A stretch of DNA of 50,049 nucleotides from Rhodopseudomonas sp. BR0M22 (GTDB taxonomy: Bacteria; Pseudomonadota; Alphaproteobacteria; Rhizobiales; Xanthobacteraceae). The notes beneath the pieces were generated by a model, which searched no databases, had not been told where the DNA came from, and worked only from the letters and a program-made list of their open reading frames with translations. The translations under genes and the position numbers were made by a program. The DNA is taken from positions 1 to 50,049 of the forward strand of contig NZ_QUMK01000042.1 in assembly GCF_010907035.1 (NCBI RefSeq), given 5' to 3'. Shown here piece by piece: positions 1-9,271 of the stretch. Each line of letters starts with the position of its first letter. Position 1 is the stretch's first letter.

Positions 1-79
1 GGGGGGGGGGGGGGTGGGGGCCCCAGGCACAGTGCCTGCTTCGCCTTCACCCCGGCCCTCTCCCGCAAGCGGGAGAGGG
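1..79. repeat. G-tract followed by two hairpins
   Basis: The window opens with 14 consecutive G, a T and five more G. A perfect 7-bp palindrome (CAGGCAC-A-GTGCCTG, 25-39) follows. Then comes a perfect 11-bp inverted repeat with a two-base centre, CCCTCTCCCGC-AA-GCGGGAGAGGG (56-79). The last lies ten bases beyond the stop of the leftward binding-protein gene and could end its transcript, but no T-run follows on that strand. I recognise this CCCTCTCCCGC/GCGGGAGAGGG pair from memory as frequent in Bradyrhizobium relatives, so dispersed repeat is the safer call. Confidence 0.55.
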
Positions 80-88
80 AGAAGAGCC

Positions 89-1708
89 TCAGCCCTTCAC
101 CATCGTCCGGTAGTCGAGACGGCGGTGGAACCAGTAAGCGAAGCCGGAGACGTTCTTCTGCATCGCGACGTTGAGGTAGGGCTGGTACAGCGGGACGCGC
201 GGGATGTCCTTGAAGGCGAGATCGACGAAGCCCTTGACGTCGCTGTCGTAGGTGGCGGTGTCGCCGGTCGCGGCGGCGACGCGGGAGCTGTCGATCAGCT
301 TGTCCATCTCGGGCGAGTCGTAGCCCATGGTGTTGAAGATCGACTTGCCGGAGTGGTAGCACCAGTAGAAGAAGTATTCCGGATAATCGAGCCATCCCGA
401 GAAGATGTTGACGTAGAGCGGCATCACCTTCTTGTTCAGCTCGGTGCGCCAGTTGGCGCCCGGAATCTTGTTGATGGTGCAGCGGATGCCGATCTGCGCC
501 AGGCTCTCCTGGATCAGGATGCACATCGGCTCGTTGACGCCGGCAAAGCCGAGATCGAACGACAGCGTGGTGTCGAAGCCATTGGCGTAGCCGGCCTCGG
601 CCATCAGCGCTTTCGCCTTGGCCATGTCGGTATTGTACTTGGTCGGCTGCGGCCACTTCACCTCGGTCGCCTTGTCGGCGGCCGCGCCGAACATCGGGTT
701 GGCGAGGCCGAACATCACCGCGTCGATGATCTTCTGATACGGCACCGCATAGGCCACCGCTTCGCGCACCTTCGGATTGTTGAACGGCGGCTGGGTGACG
801 TTCATGCCGAGATACTGGATGCCGTTCGAGATCGGCAGCGACACCACGTTGACCTTGCCGTCGCGCTTCATCTCGGCGAAGTCCTGGTTCGGCAGCTCGT
901 AGGAGATGTCGGCATCGCCGCGCTCCAGCAGCGCCCGCCGGTTGCCGGCTTGCGGCACCATGCGCCAGATCACGCGCTTGATCTTCGGCAGCGGGCCGCC
1001 GACCCACTTGTCGTTGCGCTCCATGATCACTTCGGTGCCGGCGGTCCACTTCACCACCCGATAGGCGCCGGAGCCGGCGGTGTTCTGCTTGGTGTATTCG
1101 AGGCCCCACGGATCCTTGTCGGTGGCGTGCTTCTTCACCAGCTCCGAGTTGACGACGCAGGGCACGATCACCGCGAGATCGGGGATCGTCAGCCTGTCCT
1201 TCTTGAGGAAATCGACCCGCACGGTGTGGTCGTCGACGATCACGAATTGCTCGGGCTTGGTCAGCGAGCCGGCGCTCATCTGGAAGGTCGGGAAGCCGCC
1301 GACGCTGACCGAGCGGTCGAGCGACCACTTCACGTCCTTGGCGGTGACCGGGGTGCCGTCCTGGAAGGTGGCGTTCTTCTTCAGCTTGAACGTCGCCGAC
1401 ATGTCGCCGATCACCATGTCGTCGGCGAGTTCGCCCTTGAATTTGTCCTTGTCGTAGTAAGGGACGCCGCCGGGGCCTTCCTTCATTTCGTGGGTGATCA
1501 AGCGATCGTAGCAATTCCAAGACACTTCATAGCCGGGGACATTGGTGCCGACGCCGTGGATGTCGAGATTGTTCGGACCGCTCTCCGAGACGACCAGCAG
1601 GCTCTCCGACCGTGCATCGGCCTTGGCGGCCGACCAGATGGCCGGGGCCGGCACCATTGCGCCGGCGGCGAGGGCGGTGGCGGACTTCAGGAAATCGCGA
1701 CGCTTCAT
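89..1708 (-). CDS. ABC transporter substrate-binding protein, peptide/nickel type
   Basis: This is a 539-residue extracytoplasmic solute-binding protein of family 5 (DppA/OppA type), which captures a peptide or similar solute in the periplasm for an ABC importer. The N-terminus MKRRDFLKSATALAAG carries a twin-arginine RRDFLK motif, a hydrophobic stretch and an Ala-rich cleavage region near residue 30, so it is probably exported folded by Tat. The mature part has the usual family features, such as a DGTPVTAKDVKWSLDR segment. I chose the ATG at 1708 because GGAG lies six bases upstream; an in-frame TTG four codons earlier is possible. No permease or ATPase genes are visible, but they could lie to the left of the window. 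The true substrate cannot be told from sequence. Confidence 0.88.
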   Translation of the reverse strand: MKRRDFLKSATALAAGAMVPAPAIWSAAKADARSESLLVVSESGPNNLDIHGVGTNVPGYEVSWNCYDRLITHEMKEGPGGVPYYDKDKFKGELADDMVIGDMSATFKLKKNATFQDGTPVTAKDVKWSLDRSVSVGGFPTFQMSAGSLTKPEQFVIVDDHTVRVDFLKKDRLTIPDLAVIVPCVVNSELVKKHATDKDPWGLEYTKQNTAGSGAYRVVKWTAGTEVIMERNDKWVGGPLPKIKRVIWRMVPQAGNRRALLERGDADISYELPNQDFAEMKRDGKVNVVSLPISNGIQYLGMNVTQPPFNNPKVREAVAYAVPYQKIIDAVMFGLANPMFGAAADKATEVKWPQPTKYNTDMAKAKALMAEAGYANGFDTTLSFDLGFAGVNEPMCILIQESLAQIGIRCTINKIPGANWRTELNKKVMPLYVNIFSGWLDYPEYFFYWCYHSGKSIFNTMGYDSPEMDKLIDSSRVAAATGDTATYDSDVKGFVDLAFKDIPRVPLYQPYLNVAMQKNVSGFAYWFHRRLDYRTMVKG

Positions 1709-2045
1709 AAAGGGCTCCAAAGCACGAGACGGTACTGCTGGAACTCGTTTGCAATCGCTATGCCAGCCTTCTTTGGCTGATCAAGTATATGATTATGCAG
1801 AGAAAAACGCAGAATGCGGTGCCGCGCCCTCTCGCCTAGGATTGCGTATTGCATACAACAAGCAGAAACTGCCTAAAATATAGGCGATGGCTTGGCGTGG
1901 CTGATCTGTGGCCCTGCACCGTCGGCCGGAGTGCGGTCCCCATCGCGCACGCCGCCGAATGGGCGGCGAGCAAGAACAAAGGCGGCGGGGAAATCCCCGC
2001 CGCCCGACGTCCCGATGGATGGCTTAAACGATCCGCCCGAGGCGG
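1709..2045. other. Gene-free interval with leftward promoter and terminator
   Basis: This interval lies upstream of the leftward binding-protein gene and downstream of the leftward membrane-protein gene. Apart from the GC-rich terminator hairpin at 1981-2004, I see no gene in it. Open frames here are short and lack ribosome-binding sites. The part near 1760-1880 is more AT-rich than its surroundings, as expected for a promoter of the binding-protein gene, but I cannot place -35 and -10 hexamers with confidence. Confidence 0.5.
1981..2004 (-). terminator. Intrinsic terminator after the 154-aa membrane protein gene
   Basis: GGCGGCGGGG-AAAT-CCCCGCCGCC is a perfect 10-bp stem with a four-base loop. 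Read on the minus strand, the stem is followed by CTTTGTTCTTG, a T-rich tail, so it should terminate the transcript of the gene that stops at 2046. Confidence 0.8.
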
Positions 2046-2510
2046 TCAGTTCATCGTGGTGCTTTCGCTGCGCGCCGGCGCGTAGATCACCGTGTCTGTT
2101 GCGGACTTCGACTCGATCGCGGTGGTCGGCCGCGTCAGGGGACGATGACTGCGGTAGACTTCGAACGCGTACCACGCGGCGACGACGACGGCGATCAGCG
2201 CCACTTGGCTCGGCGGCAGGATCAGCGCCAGCGCGACCAGCGCGGTAGCAATCGTCGCGGCCTTCACGACGCTCTCGCCGTCGTGGAACATGGCGTTGAA
2301 GCGCTCCCAGTTTTCGCCCTTCCAGAACGGCGCGGAGAAACGATCGAGCGCGAAACGCGTCCAGGCGCCGGCGAAGCCGAGCTTCCGCGCCCACATCAGA
2401 TAGAGTGAGCCCGCGAAGGCGAGCAACGACACCGCAGCCCCAACGGGGCCGGCTGCATAACCGATGACCACGACCAGCGCGGCCGTGAATGCAATGATCC
2501 AGTATTGCAT
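2046..2510 (-). CDS. Small membrane protein of unknown function
   Basis: This 154-residue protein is not one I recognise. It starts with two closely spaced hydrophobic segments (about residues 5-22 and 25-42), has a central soluble part with the sequence MFHDGESVVKAA, and then two further hydrophobic stretches near residues 87-115, giving perhaps four membrane spans. The C-terminal 35 residues are polar and contain several Thr and Ser. The ATG at 2510 is preceded by AAGGG about eight bases upstream. The gene stands alone, with an intrinsic terminator just beyond its stop. Nothing in the neighbours suggests a role. Confidence 0.7.
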   Translation of the reverse strand: MQYWIIAFTAALVVVIGYAAGPVGAAVSLLAFAGSLYLMWARKLGFAGAWTRFALDRFSAPFWKGENWERFNAMFHDGESVVKAATIATALVALALILPPSQVALIAVVVAAWYAFEVYRSHRPLTRPTTAIESKSATDTVIYAPARSESTTMN

Positions 2511-2774
2511 TATGTGACCCTTTCGCCCGCGAACGGGCGCCTTTCAGATTGATTCGATGGCGGCGATAGCCAGCCTATTATGTGCTGTTTTCCACAGCCA
2601 CGCCGCAAAAATATCGCGTGTTAGTTGTTCATCCGATTAGCAATTTGGCGAAAGGTATTAGGTGGTAGGTTGGTGTTGCTGCGGCAATGTTCCGTTGCGA
2701 CAGAGCGCCGCAGAAATCGATCGGTCACGCAAGTAGCGATTAGTTTTCTGGATAATCATACCGTCGCGCTGACT

Positions 2775-3014
2775 TCATCGCGCGAGACGACTTTCAGCTT
2801 CGGCAATCTTGGCGTTCCGAATGCGTTTCGCATCGCGGCTTGCCATGAACGGCATGCCGAGCTTGCGCGCTTTCACTTGGACCGAAGAGCGCGCGCGCTT
2901 CAAGGCCGCGGCAGCCCGGACCGCCGATGCCCCGCTCGCGATCAGCTCCTTCAATCGCTCGACCTGCTCGTCGTCCCACGGCCTGCAGGCATTGCTCTTC
3001 ACGGACATTGGCAT
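2775..3014 (-). CDS. Small helical protein, possible DNA-binding (SANT/Myb-like)
   Basis: This is a 79-residue basic protein. Residues about 12-52 (PWDDEQVERLKELIASGASAV and onward to RSSVQVKARKLG) read like a compact three-helix unit: an acidic first helix, a short turn, then a helix with RARSSVQVKARKLG. That layout resembles the SANT/Myb-like or GcrA-like helix-turn-helix proteins that are common in Bradyrhizobium relatives. The C-terminal third is rich in Arg and Lys. AGGAG lies six bases before the ATG, which strongly supports the start and the gene. DNA binding is an inference from the pattern; I can name no target. Confidence 0.65.
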   Translation of the reverse strand: MPMSVKSNACRPWDDEQVERLKELIASGASAVRAAAALKRARSSVQVKARKLGMPFMASRDAKRIRNAKIAEAESRLAR

Positions 3015-3510
3015 CGGCTGCTCCTCTTGTGCTCAAGCCCCCGCCGTGATCGATGGCTCGGTCGGCGGGCTATTGGCGAATCTGCGATTTCAAGTGCGCA
3101 AGCGAACCATCGTCGGCTGTCGTTGCAGTCGGAGGATGTCACCGCGCGGCTCGGGCAATCAGCTGGCTGGCGGCTCCCAGTCTTTGCGACGGAATGCCGG
3201 CCGCAGCCACTTCTTGCCCAATTCCGATCGCGCGTGATTGTTCCGAGTGCTGCCGCAGAAGTTGCGCCAAGACCTCGAAGCTCTTGCCCGTCGCACGTCT
3301 GTCATCGGCCAACGATAGGGGGAGGACGTGCAGCGGCGAGATGCCGCCCGATCACCGAAAAATCCAGCGCGACTTCTGATCGTCTTGGGGGGCGCTCACC
3401 GGCCGGAATGGTCGCGATGGGGCGGCAATCGCATTGACGCTCGGGGCGATGCCTGCGCGATCCGGCGGTGCTCCAAGTCGCCCTCACAGCCTGAACCATG
3501 AGATCCGACG
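3015..3510. other. About 500 bases without a convincing gene
   Basis: Several overlapping open frames run through here on both strands, but their predicted proteins are low-complexity, rich in Arg, Ser and Cys, and have no recognisable motif or ribosome-binding site. I see no RNA gene or strong hairpin. The region may be decayed coding sequence or regulatory DNA for the phosphoesterase gene at 3511. Confidence 0.45.
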
Positions 3511-4383
3511 ATGCCGCCGAAACCGATCCTGATTGCACAAATCTCTGATCTGCACATCAAGACGCCGAGCGGCTTTGCTGATGGCTCTGCCGATACAGCG
3601 ATGGCGATCACGCGCTGCGTTGCGACGTTGAACGCGCTGGCGCCGCGGCCGGATCTGGTGGTGGTCTCCGGCGATCTGGTCGACACGCCGACGAAGGCGG
3701 AATACGCGTATCTGAGCGAACTGCTGGCGCCGTTGCAGATTCCGTTCGTTGCTCTTCCCGGGAGTCACGACTGTCGCGAGCTGATGCGGAGCGCGTTTCC
3801 GCAGCCCGCGTATCCGGACGAAGGACCGCTCAATCAGCTCCACCCGGTGGGCGCAATAGATGTCGTGCTACTGGATTCCAGCGTGCCGGGTCAGCCGCAT
3901 GGCGAGCTCGACGCCGATACCTTGTTGTGGCTGGATACGGTGCTGTCGGCGTCGGACCAACGACCGGCACTGCTGTTCCTTCACCATCCCCCGTTTCGTA
4001 CCGGCATCTACCAGACGGCCTGGCAGCCCCTGCGAAACGCTGCCGAGTTCGCCCTCCTGGTCGAACGCTACCCCTGGGTTCGTCTGGTCGCCTCCGGCCA
4101 TGCGCATCGTGCCACAGCCACCGCGTTCGCCGGCACGGTGGCAACGATTTGCCCCACGCCTCATGGAGGGACGCGCATCCTGAGAGACCTGGCCGCTCCG
4201 TCTTTCGGCTCCGAGCCTGGAGCGTTCCACCTGCACGCTTGGTCGGAAGGAGGGCCTTTTGGCGAGCTGGTCACCCACCAGGTTACGATCGGCAGCTTTG
4301 GCGGGTCGCATCCGTTGTTTTCAACCCGCGACGAGACAGCCGAGGTGCCCCTCGCCGCGTCCCTCGTCGTTAACGACGCCTAA
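3511..4383 (+). CDS. Calcineurin-like metallophosphoesterase (CpdA/Icc-like)
   Basis: This 290-residue cytoplasmic protein belongs to the class III phosphodiesterase family, which includes cyclic-AMP phosphodiesterase CpdA. Metal-binding motifs appear in order: ISDLH (about residues 11-15), SGDLVD (53-58), LPGSHD (82-87), LFLHHPPF (about 155) and ASGHAHR (about 195). The third motif is normally GNHD; here the metal-bridging Asn is Ser85. The other ligands are intact, so this substitution is the one odd feature: the enzyme could be altered in metal use or weakened. The substrate is uncertain, since the family also cleaves other phosphodiesters. The next gene, a response regulator 93 bases downstream on the same strand, may or may not share its transcript. 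Confidence 0.82.
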   Translation: MPPKPILIAQISDLHIKTPSGFADGSADTAMAITRCVATLNALAPRPDLVVVSGDLVDTPTKAEYAYLSELLAPLQIPFVALPGSHDCRELMRSAFPQPAYPDEGPLNQLHPVGAIDVVLLDSSVPGQPHGELDADTLLWLDTVLSASDQRPALLFLHHPPFRTGIYQTAWQPLRNAAEFALLVERYPWVRLVASGHAHRATATAFAGTVATICPTPHGGTRILRDLAAPSFGSEPGAFHLHAWSEGGPFGELVTHQVTIGSFGGSHPLFSTRDETAEVPLAASLVVNDA

Positions 4384-4476
4384 GAAATCTGGACAATTTT
4401 ACCTAGGGACAATCCCGCAGCACGGGAACGATCCGCAGGCTGAGTCTTTGATGAATGGTCGAAGCGCGTACAGAGG

Positions 4477-4848
4477 ATGGCGAAGGTGAGCAGGAGACCC
4501 GTCGTGCTGGTGGTCGAAGACGAACCGCTCCTGCGCATGAATGCCGTCGATATGATTCAAGCTGCGGGGTACGAGGTTCTCGAAGCCGGGTCGGCAGATG
4601 AGGCGATCACCATCCTCGAAAAGCGGACCGACGTCCGATTGATCTTCACCGATATCCAGATTCCCGGCTCGATGGACGGCCTCAAGCTGGCCCGTGCAGT
4701 GCACGGGCGCTGGCCGCCGATCAAGATCGTGACCACCTCTGGTCGGGTGAGTGTCGGCCCGAGCGACTTGCCGGATGGCGGAAAATTCGTACCGAAGCCG
4801 TATACCTCCGCGCAGATCAGCCGGCTGCTGCAGGAGATGCTGATGTGA
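4477..4848 (+). CDS. Single-domain response regulator (CheY-like)
   Basis: This 123-residue protein is only a receiver domain. The conserved acidic pair is in VVEDEPLL (near residue 13), the phosphoacceptor Asp is in FTDIQIPGSMDG (near residue 56), the conserved Thr/Ser is in TTSGR, and the Lys is in FVPKPYT. No output domain follows, so it should act by protein contact or phosphotransfer. No kinase gene is adjacent, which is normal for orphan receivers of this type in Rhizobiales. The ATG at 4477 directly abuts an AGAGG sequence, so a GTG three codons later (4486) is an alternative start. Confidence 0.85.
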   Translation: MAKVSRRPVVLVVEDEPLLRMNAVDMIQAAGYEVLEAGSADEAITILEKRTDVRLIFTDIQIPGSMDGLKLARAVHGRWPPIKIVTTSGRVSVGPSDLPDGGKFVPKPYTSAQISRLLQEMLM

Positions 4849-4868
4849 GCCGCTCGTGCGACCTTGGT

Positions 4869-4882
4869 CCGAGCCCGCTCGG
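4869..4882 (+). terminator. Weak hairpin after the response regulator
   Basis: CCGAGC-CC-GCTCGG is a 6-bp perfect stem followed by GACTTTCC. It lies 21 bases beyond the response regulator stop. The loop is tight and the T-run short, so this is a tentative terminator. Confidence 0.35.
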
Positions 4883-4985
4883 GACTTTCCGAAATTTAAC
4901 CAGTGTCATTCCAGAACTAGGTCTTTTCGAGCTATCGTCTCGCCCCAGCTAAATGGTGAGGAAGGCGGGCGGGTCTGGAACAACG

Positions 4986-5831
4986 ATGAAGCGACCACTG
5001 ATTATCTTCATTTTGCTGAGCGCGGTGGCGATCGCGGCGTATTTCACGTTCAGCCACTGGGCGATCAAGCACGAGACCTTGACGTTCTTCGACCAGGAGC
5101 GCGGTCGGCCGGTCGCCGTCGATCTTGCAGTGCGGCGTGATGCCGAAATGAAGGCTGAAGCCGGCATGGTGACGCTTCCCGTCGCCATCGTCAGCCATGG
5201 CAACACCGTCAAGAATACCGAGTACTCGTTCCTGGCCAACGTGCTTGCTGCGCGGGGCTACCTGGTGGCGAGCATTCAGCACGACCTGCCCGACGACAAG
5301 CCGCTGATGACCGTTGCCGGCTCGCTCTATGTCGGGCGCCTGGCGGTGTACGAGCGCGGCGAACAGAACATTTTCTTCGCGATCAAGGAACTGAAGAAGA
5401 TCGAGCCGAACGCCGATTACGGACACCTGACTCTGGTCGGGCATTCGAATGGTGGCGACATCTCGATGTTCTTTGCCCAGCAGCATCCGGAGCTGGTGCG
5501 GCGGGTGGTGACATTGGACAATCTGCGGGTGCCGTTCGTCACGTCCGGCTTCGCCAAGATCCTGTCGTTCCGCTCCAAGGATCCGCACTTCAAGACCGAT
5601 CCGGGTGTCCTGCCTGATCCGAAGATCGCCAAGGAGGCGGGCATCGAGATCATCGACACCGGTGCTCAGCACACCGAGATGAGCGATCGCGGTCCGGAGA
5701 GCGTGAAGGAGCGGATCCAGTCGACGCTCGACAAATTCCTGTCGGACGACAGCGTCAGCAAGCTGCGTCCCCTGGACGTCCAGAAAGACATCAAGCGGAT
5801 GTACAACGATCCACGGGCGATGGGGCCGTAG
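4986..5831 (+). CDS. Membrane-anchored alpha/beta hydrolase
   Basis: The protein of about 281 residues begins with a basic N-terminus and one hydrophobic segment (MKRPLIIFILLSAVAIAAYF), so it is probably anchored in the inner membrane or exported. An alpha/beta-hydrolase fold follows: an oxyanion-region SHGN (about residue 67), a nucleophile elbow VGHSNGG (about 155) and a candidate catalytic His in QHTEMSDRG (about 230). The fold resembles platelet-activating-factor acetylhydrolase-like or dienelactone-hydrolase-like esterases. I chose the ATG at 4986 because the hydrophobic anchor starts there; an earlier ATG at 4953 adds 11 residues. The substrate is unknown. It converges with the oxidoreductase gene that ends at 5856. 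Confidence 0.75.
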   Translation: MKRPLIIFILLSAVAIAAYFTFSHWAIKHETLTFFDQERGRPVAVDLAVRRDAEMKAEAGMVTLPVAIVSHGNTVKNTEYSFLANVLAARGYLVASIQHDLPDDKPLMTVAGSLYVGRLAVYERGEQNIFFAIKELKKIEPNADYGHLTLVGHSNGGDISMFFAQQHPELVRRVVTLDNLRVPFVTSGFAKILSFRSKDPHFKTDPGVLPDPKIAKEAGIEIIDTGAQHTEMSDRGPESVKERIQSTLDKFLSDDSVSKLRPLDVQKDIKRMYNDPRAMGP

Positions 5832-5855
5832 CGACTGCGCTCGGATCGACCTCGG

Positions 5856-7091
5856 TTAGATCGGCGATCGATCCAGTGCGAAGTGCTCGAGCCCCGGTGG
5901 TCGCTGGCCATCGATCAGGCGACCGATCATCCGGCTCGCCATGAAGCTGAATGTGATTCCGTTGCCGCCATAGCCGTAGGCGGCATAAATTCGCGGCTGA
6001 CCGGGAACTTCGCCGATCAGCGGCAAGCCATCCACCGTGGTGGAAAACGCGCCCGACCAGACGAATTCCGGAACCGCTGCCGCCTGCGGCCACAGCCGAT
6101 GCAGCTTGTCGAGCAGGATTCGCGCTTTCTCCGGCATCAGTGCGTCGCGCGCCTCCGGGTCGATCACCTCATCGTCGTCCTCGCCGCCGATAATGATCCG
6201 GTTGTCCGCCGTGGTGCGCGCGTACAGATAATCGGCCGAGGCCTCCCAGATCAGCGCACGATCCCGCCACAACTGCTCCGGCGGCTGCGGCAGTGTCGCC
6301 ACCACCCAGCTCGATGCGGTCTTGTGCAGGTCGGATGTGACGATGTTAGGGAGGGTGTAGCCGGTCGCCAGGACGACATGCGCCGCCTCGATGCAGCAGC
6401 CGTTGTCGGTCGCAACGTGTACCCCGCGGCCGAAGCTGTCGTAGGCGGTCGCCTCGGCGTCGAACAGCATCGCGCCGCGCTCAGCGGCGGCGGTCAGCAG
6501 CGCGTGCGACAGCAACAGCGGATCGACCTCGGCAGATCCCGGCGAGACGATCGCCGCTTCGCGGTCGAAGCCGTATTCGGTCCGCAGTTCGCGGAAGTCG
6601 AGAAAGGCGCCAGGCAAGCCGGCGCGTTTGCGAAGTTCGTGCTCCTCCAGCAGCTCCTTCGCCCCATGATCGCCGGCGGCGAGATACACGGTGTCGCGCG
6701 GCCGCAGTGCACTTGGAAGCCGCAGCGAATGCGCCAACCGATACAACCCCGCCACGGCGTCGTGGCTGAGCCGGTACACATCGGCAGCGCGCTCGAAGCC
6801 GTAGAACGCCGCCAGTTCGGTCAACGATCGGTCGATCTCCCACTCCAGCATCGCCGTCGACGCCGCGGTGCTGCCGAAGCCGGGGCGTTCGCGATCGATG
6901 ATGCAGACCTTGCGATCCTGCCGCGCCAGATGCTCGGCCATCATCGACCCGGTGATGCCGCCGCCGACGATCAGCACGTCGACAGCCATGTTGCGGTCGA
7001 GTGGTTGCCGGATCGGCCGTGTCAGACCCGCCGCCCATGGCGCGACGCCGCCGTGTAGTTCACTCTGCCGAGAAGCTCGAAACTGATCCAT
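5856..7091 (-). CDS. FAD-dependent oxidoreductase of the glycine/D-amino-acid oxidase family
   Basis: A 411-residue flavoprotein of the DAO family. The dinucleotide-binding motif VLIVGGGITGSMMAEHLARQ (about residues 39-58) is followed by an acidic residue at the end of the second strand (VCIIDRERPG). Near the C-terminus lies the second FAD contact region, AAYGYGGNGITFSF, typical of the PuuB/ordL-type subgroup. This group oxidises amines or amino acids, usually with oxygen or the electron-transfer chain as acceptor; the exact substrate is not visible. About 35 residues precede the FAD motif, as in gamma-glutamylputrescine oxidase homologues. It is transcribed alone, convergent with the hydrolase at 4986. 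Confidence 0.8.
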   Translation of the reverse strand: MDQFRASRQSELHGGVAPWAAGLTRPIRQPLDRNMAVDVLIVGGGITGSMMAEHLARQDRKVCIIDRERPGFGSTAASTAMLEWEIDRSLTELAAFYGFERAADVYRLSHDAVAGLYRLAHSLRLPSALRPRDTVYLAAGDHGAKELLEEHELRKRAGLPGAFLDFRELRTEYGFDREAAIVSPGSAEVDPLLLSHALLTAAAERGAMLFDAEATAYDSFGRGVHVATDNGCCIEAAHVVLATGYTLPNIVTSDLHKTASSWVVATLPQPPEQLWRDRALIWEASADYLYARTTADNRIIIGGEDDDEVIDPEARDALMPEKARILLDKLHRLWPQAAAVPEFVWSGAFSTTVDGLPLIGEVPGQPRIYAAYGYGGNGITFSFMASRMIGRLIDGQRPPGLEHFALDRSPI

Positions 7092-7132
7092 GACTCATCG
7101 TCTCCCGGCGAAGCTATCGACGCCCGATCGCG

Positions 7133-7171
7133 AAAAGGGCCTCGCTCCGTCGACACGGCCGAGGCCCTTTT
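7133..7171 (-). terminator. Intrinsic terminator, symmetric
   Basis: AAAAGGGCCTCG and CGAGGCCCTTTT form a perfect 12-bp inverted repeat around a 15-base loop. Because the arms carry A4 and T4, it can end transcription in either direction. It lies 28 bases beyond the stop of the leftward 27-residue microprotein gene, which it most likely serves, separating that gene from the oxidoreductase. Confidence 0.85.
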
Positions 7172-7198
7172 CTGTTCCGTGTGCTGCCCGCGTCGGAC

Positions 7199-7282
7199 TT
7201 AGCGCCAGAACAACGCCAGCAGAATAATGATCGGCAGCGGGACGCCGATCAGCCACATCAACGCACCTTTTCCGAACGTCAT
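7199..7282 (-). CDS. 27-residue hydrophobic membrane microprotein
   Basis: This short gene encodes [20 protein letters not shown] and seven further residues ending FWR. It is a single membrane span with a Pro-containing core (VPLP) and basic ends. Three independent signs support it: a strong ribosome-binding site (GGAGGATGAGGC before the ATG), an intrinsic terminator just beyond the stop, and an EcfG-like promoter 34 bases upstream. Similar tiny proteins with an LIGVPLPI core occur in Bradyrhizobium relatives, as far as I recall, but I know no function. The promoter suggests expression in the general stress response. Confidence 0.75.
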   Translation of the reverse strand: MTFGKGALMWLIGVPLPIIILLALFWR

Positions 7283-7315
7283 GCCTCATCCTCCAGTCAT
7301 CTAACCTGCGGCAAT

Positions 7316-7340
7316 AACAATGGCCTTCGCGAACGGTTCC
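7316..7340 (-). promoter_or_regulatory. EcfG-type stress promoter for the microprotein
   Basis: On the minus strand GGAAC (7340-7336), a 16-base spacer and TGTT (7319-7316) match the alphaproteobacterial EcfG consensus GGAAC-N16/17-CGTT except for the first -10 base. The -10 element is 34 bases before the ATG at 7282. The match is a reading of the sequence; control by EcfG is inferred. Confidence 0.55.
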
Positions 7341-7441
7341 GGGCTCGGATTTCGAATCCGGTTGCTCATCCTGATGCCGTCTTGACGGCTGCCCCGCGCC
7401 GGGCGAGGGATCAGGTCTGGTTCGAAGGCATGGAGTGCAAG

Positions 7442-9094
<1,653 letters not shown>

Positions 9095-9159
9095 CGCGCG
9101 ACAACGTTGGAGTCGGCAAGCCGGGCGATGTCTGGCGCATAACCTGTCTTCGCTTCACT

Positions 9160-9243
9160 CCGTCATTGCGAGCGAAGCGAAGCAATCCAGATTTCCACGC
9201 ACGACGCTGGATTGCTTCGTCGCTTCGCGCCTCGCAGTGACGG
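9160..9243. repeat. Dispersed palindromic repeat (CGTCATTGCGAGCGAAGCGA type)
   Basis: The left arm, CCGTCATTGCGAGCGAAGCG and on through AAGCAATCCAG (9160-9190), is nearly the inverted copy of the right arm, from CTGGATTGCTTCGTCGC through CAGTGACGG (9207-9243), around a 16-base centre. The two arms differ by a few bases and a short insertion. From memory this palindrome occurs in many copies in Rhodopseudomonas and Bradyrhizobium genomes, so it is REP-like rather than specific to this locus. It lies in the pgm-nnrU gap and may also act as a stem-loop for the pgm transcript. Confidence 0.8.
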
Positions 9244-9271
9244 ACTGCGACGCCAACGTGTGAGGTCGACC

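Noticed and set aside
2625-3437. A 270-codon plus-strand frame across the small helical protein gene
   Set aside because: The predicted protein has no family features, and the opposing 79-residue gene has a better ribosome-binding site and a plausible fold.
7181-7441. An N-terminal extension of phosphoglucomutase
   Set aside because: The frame is open to 7181, but the extension crosses the divergent microprotein promoter and has no resemblance to the family; 7442 has a ribosome-binding site.
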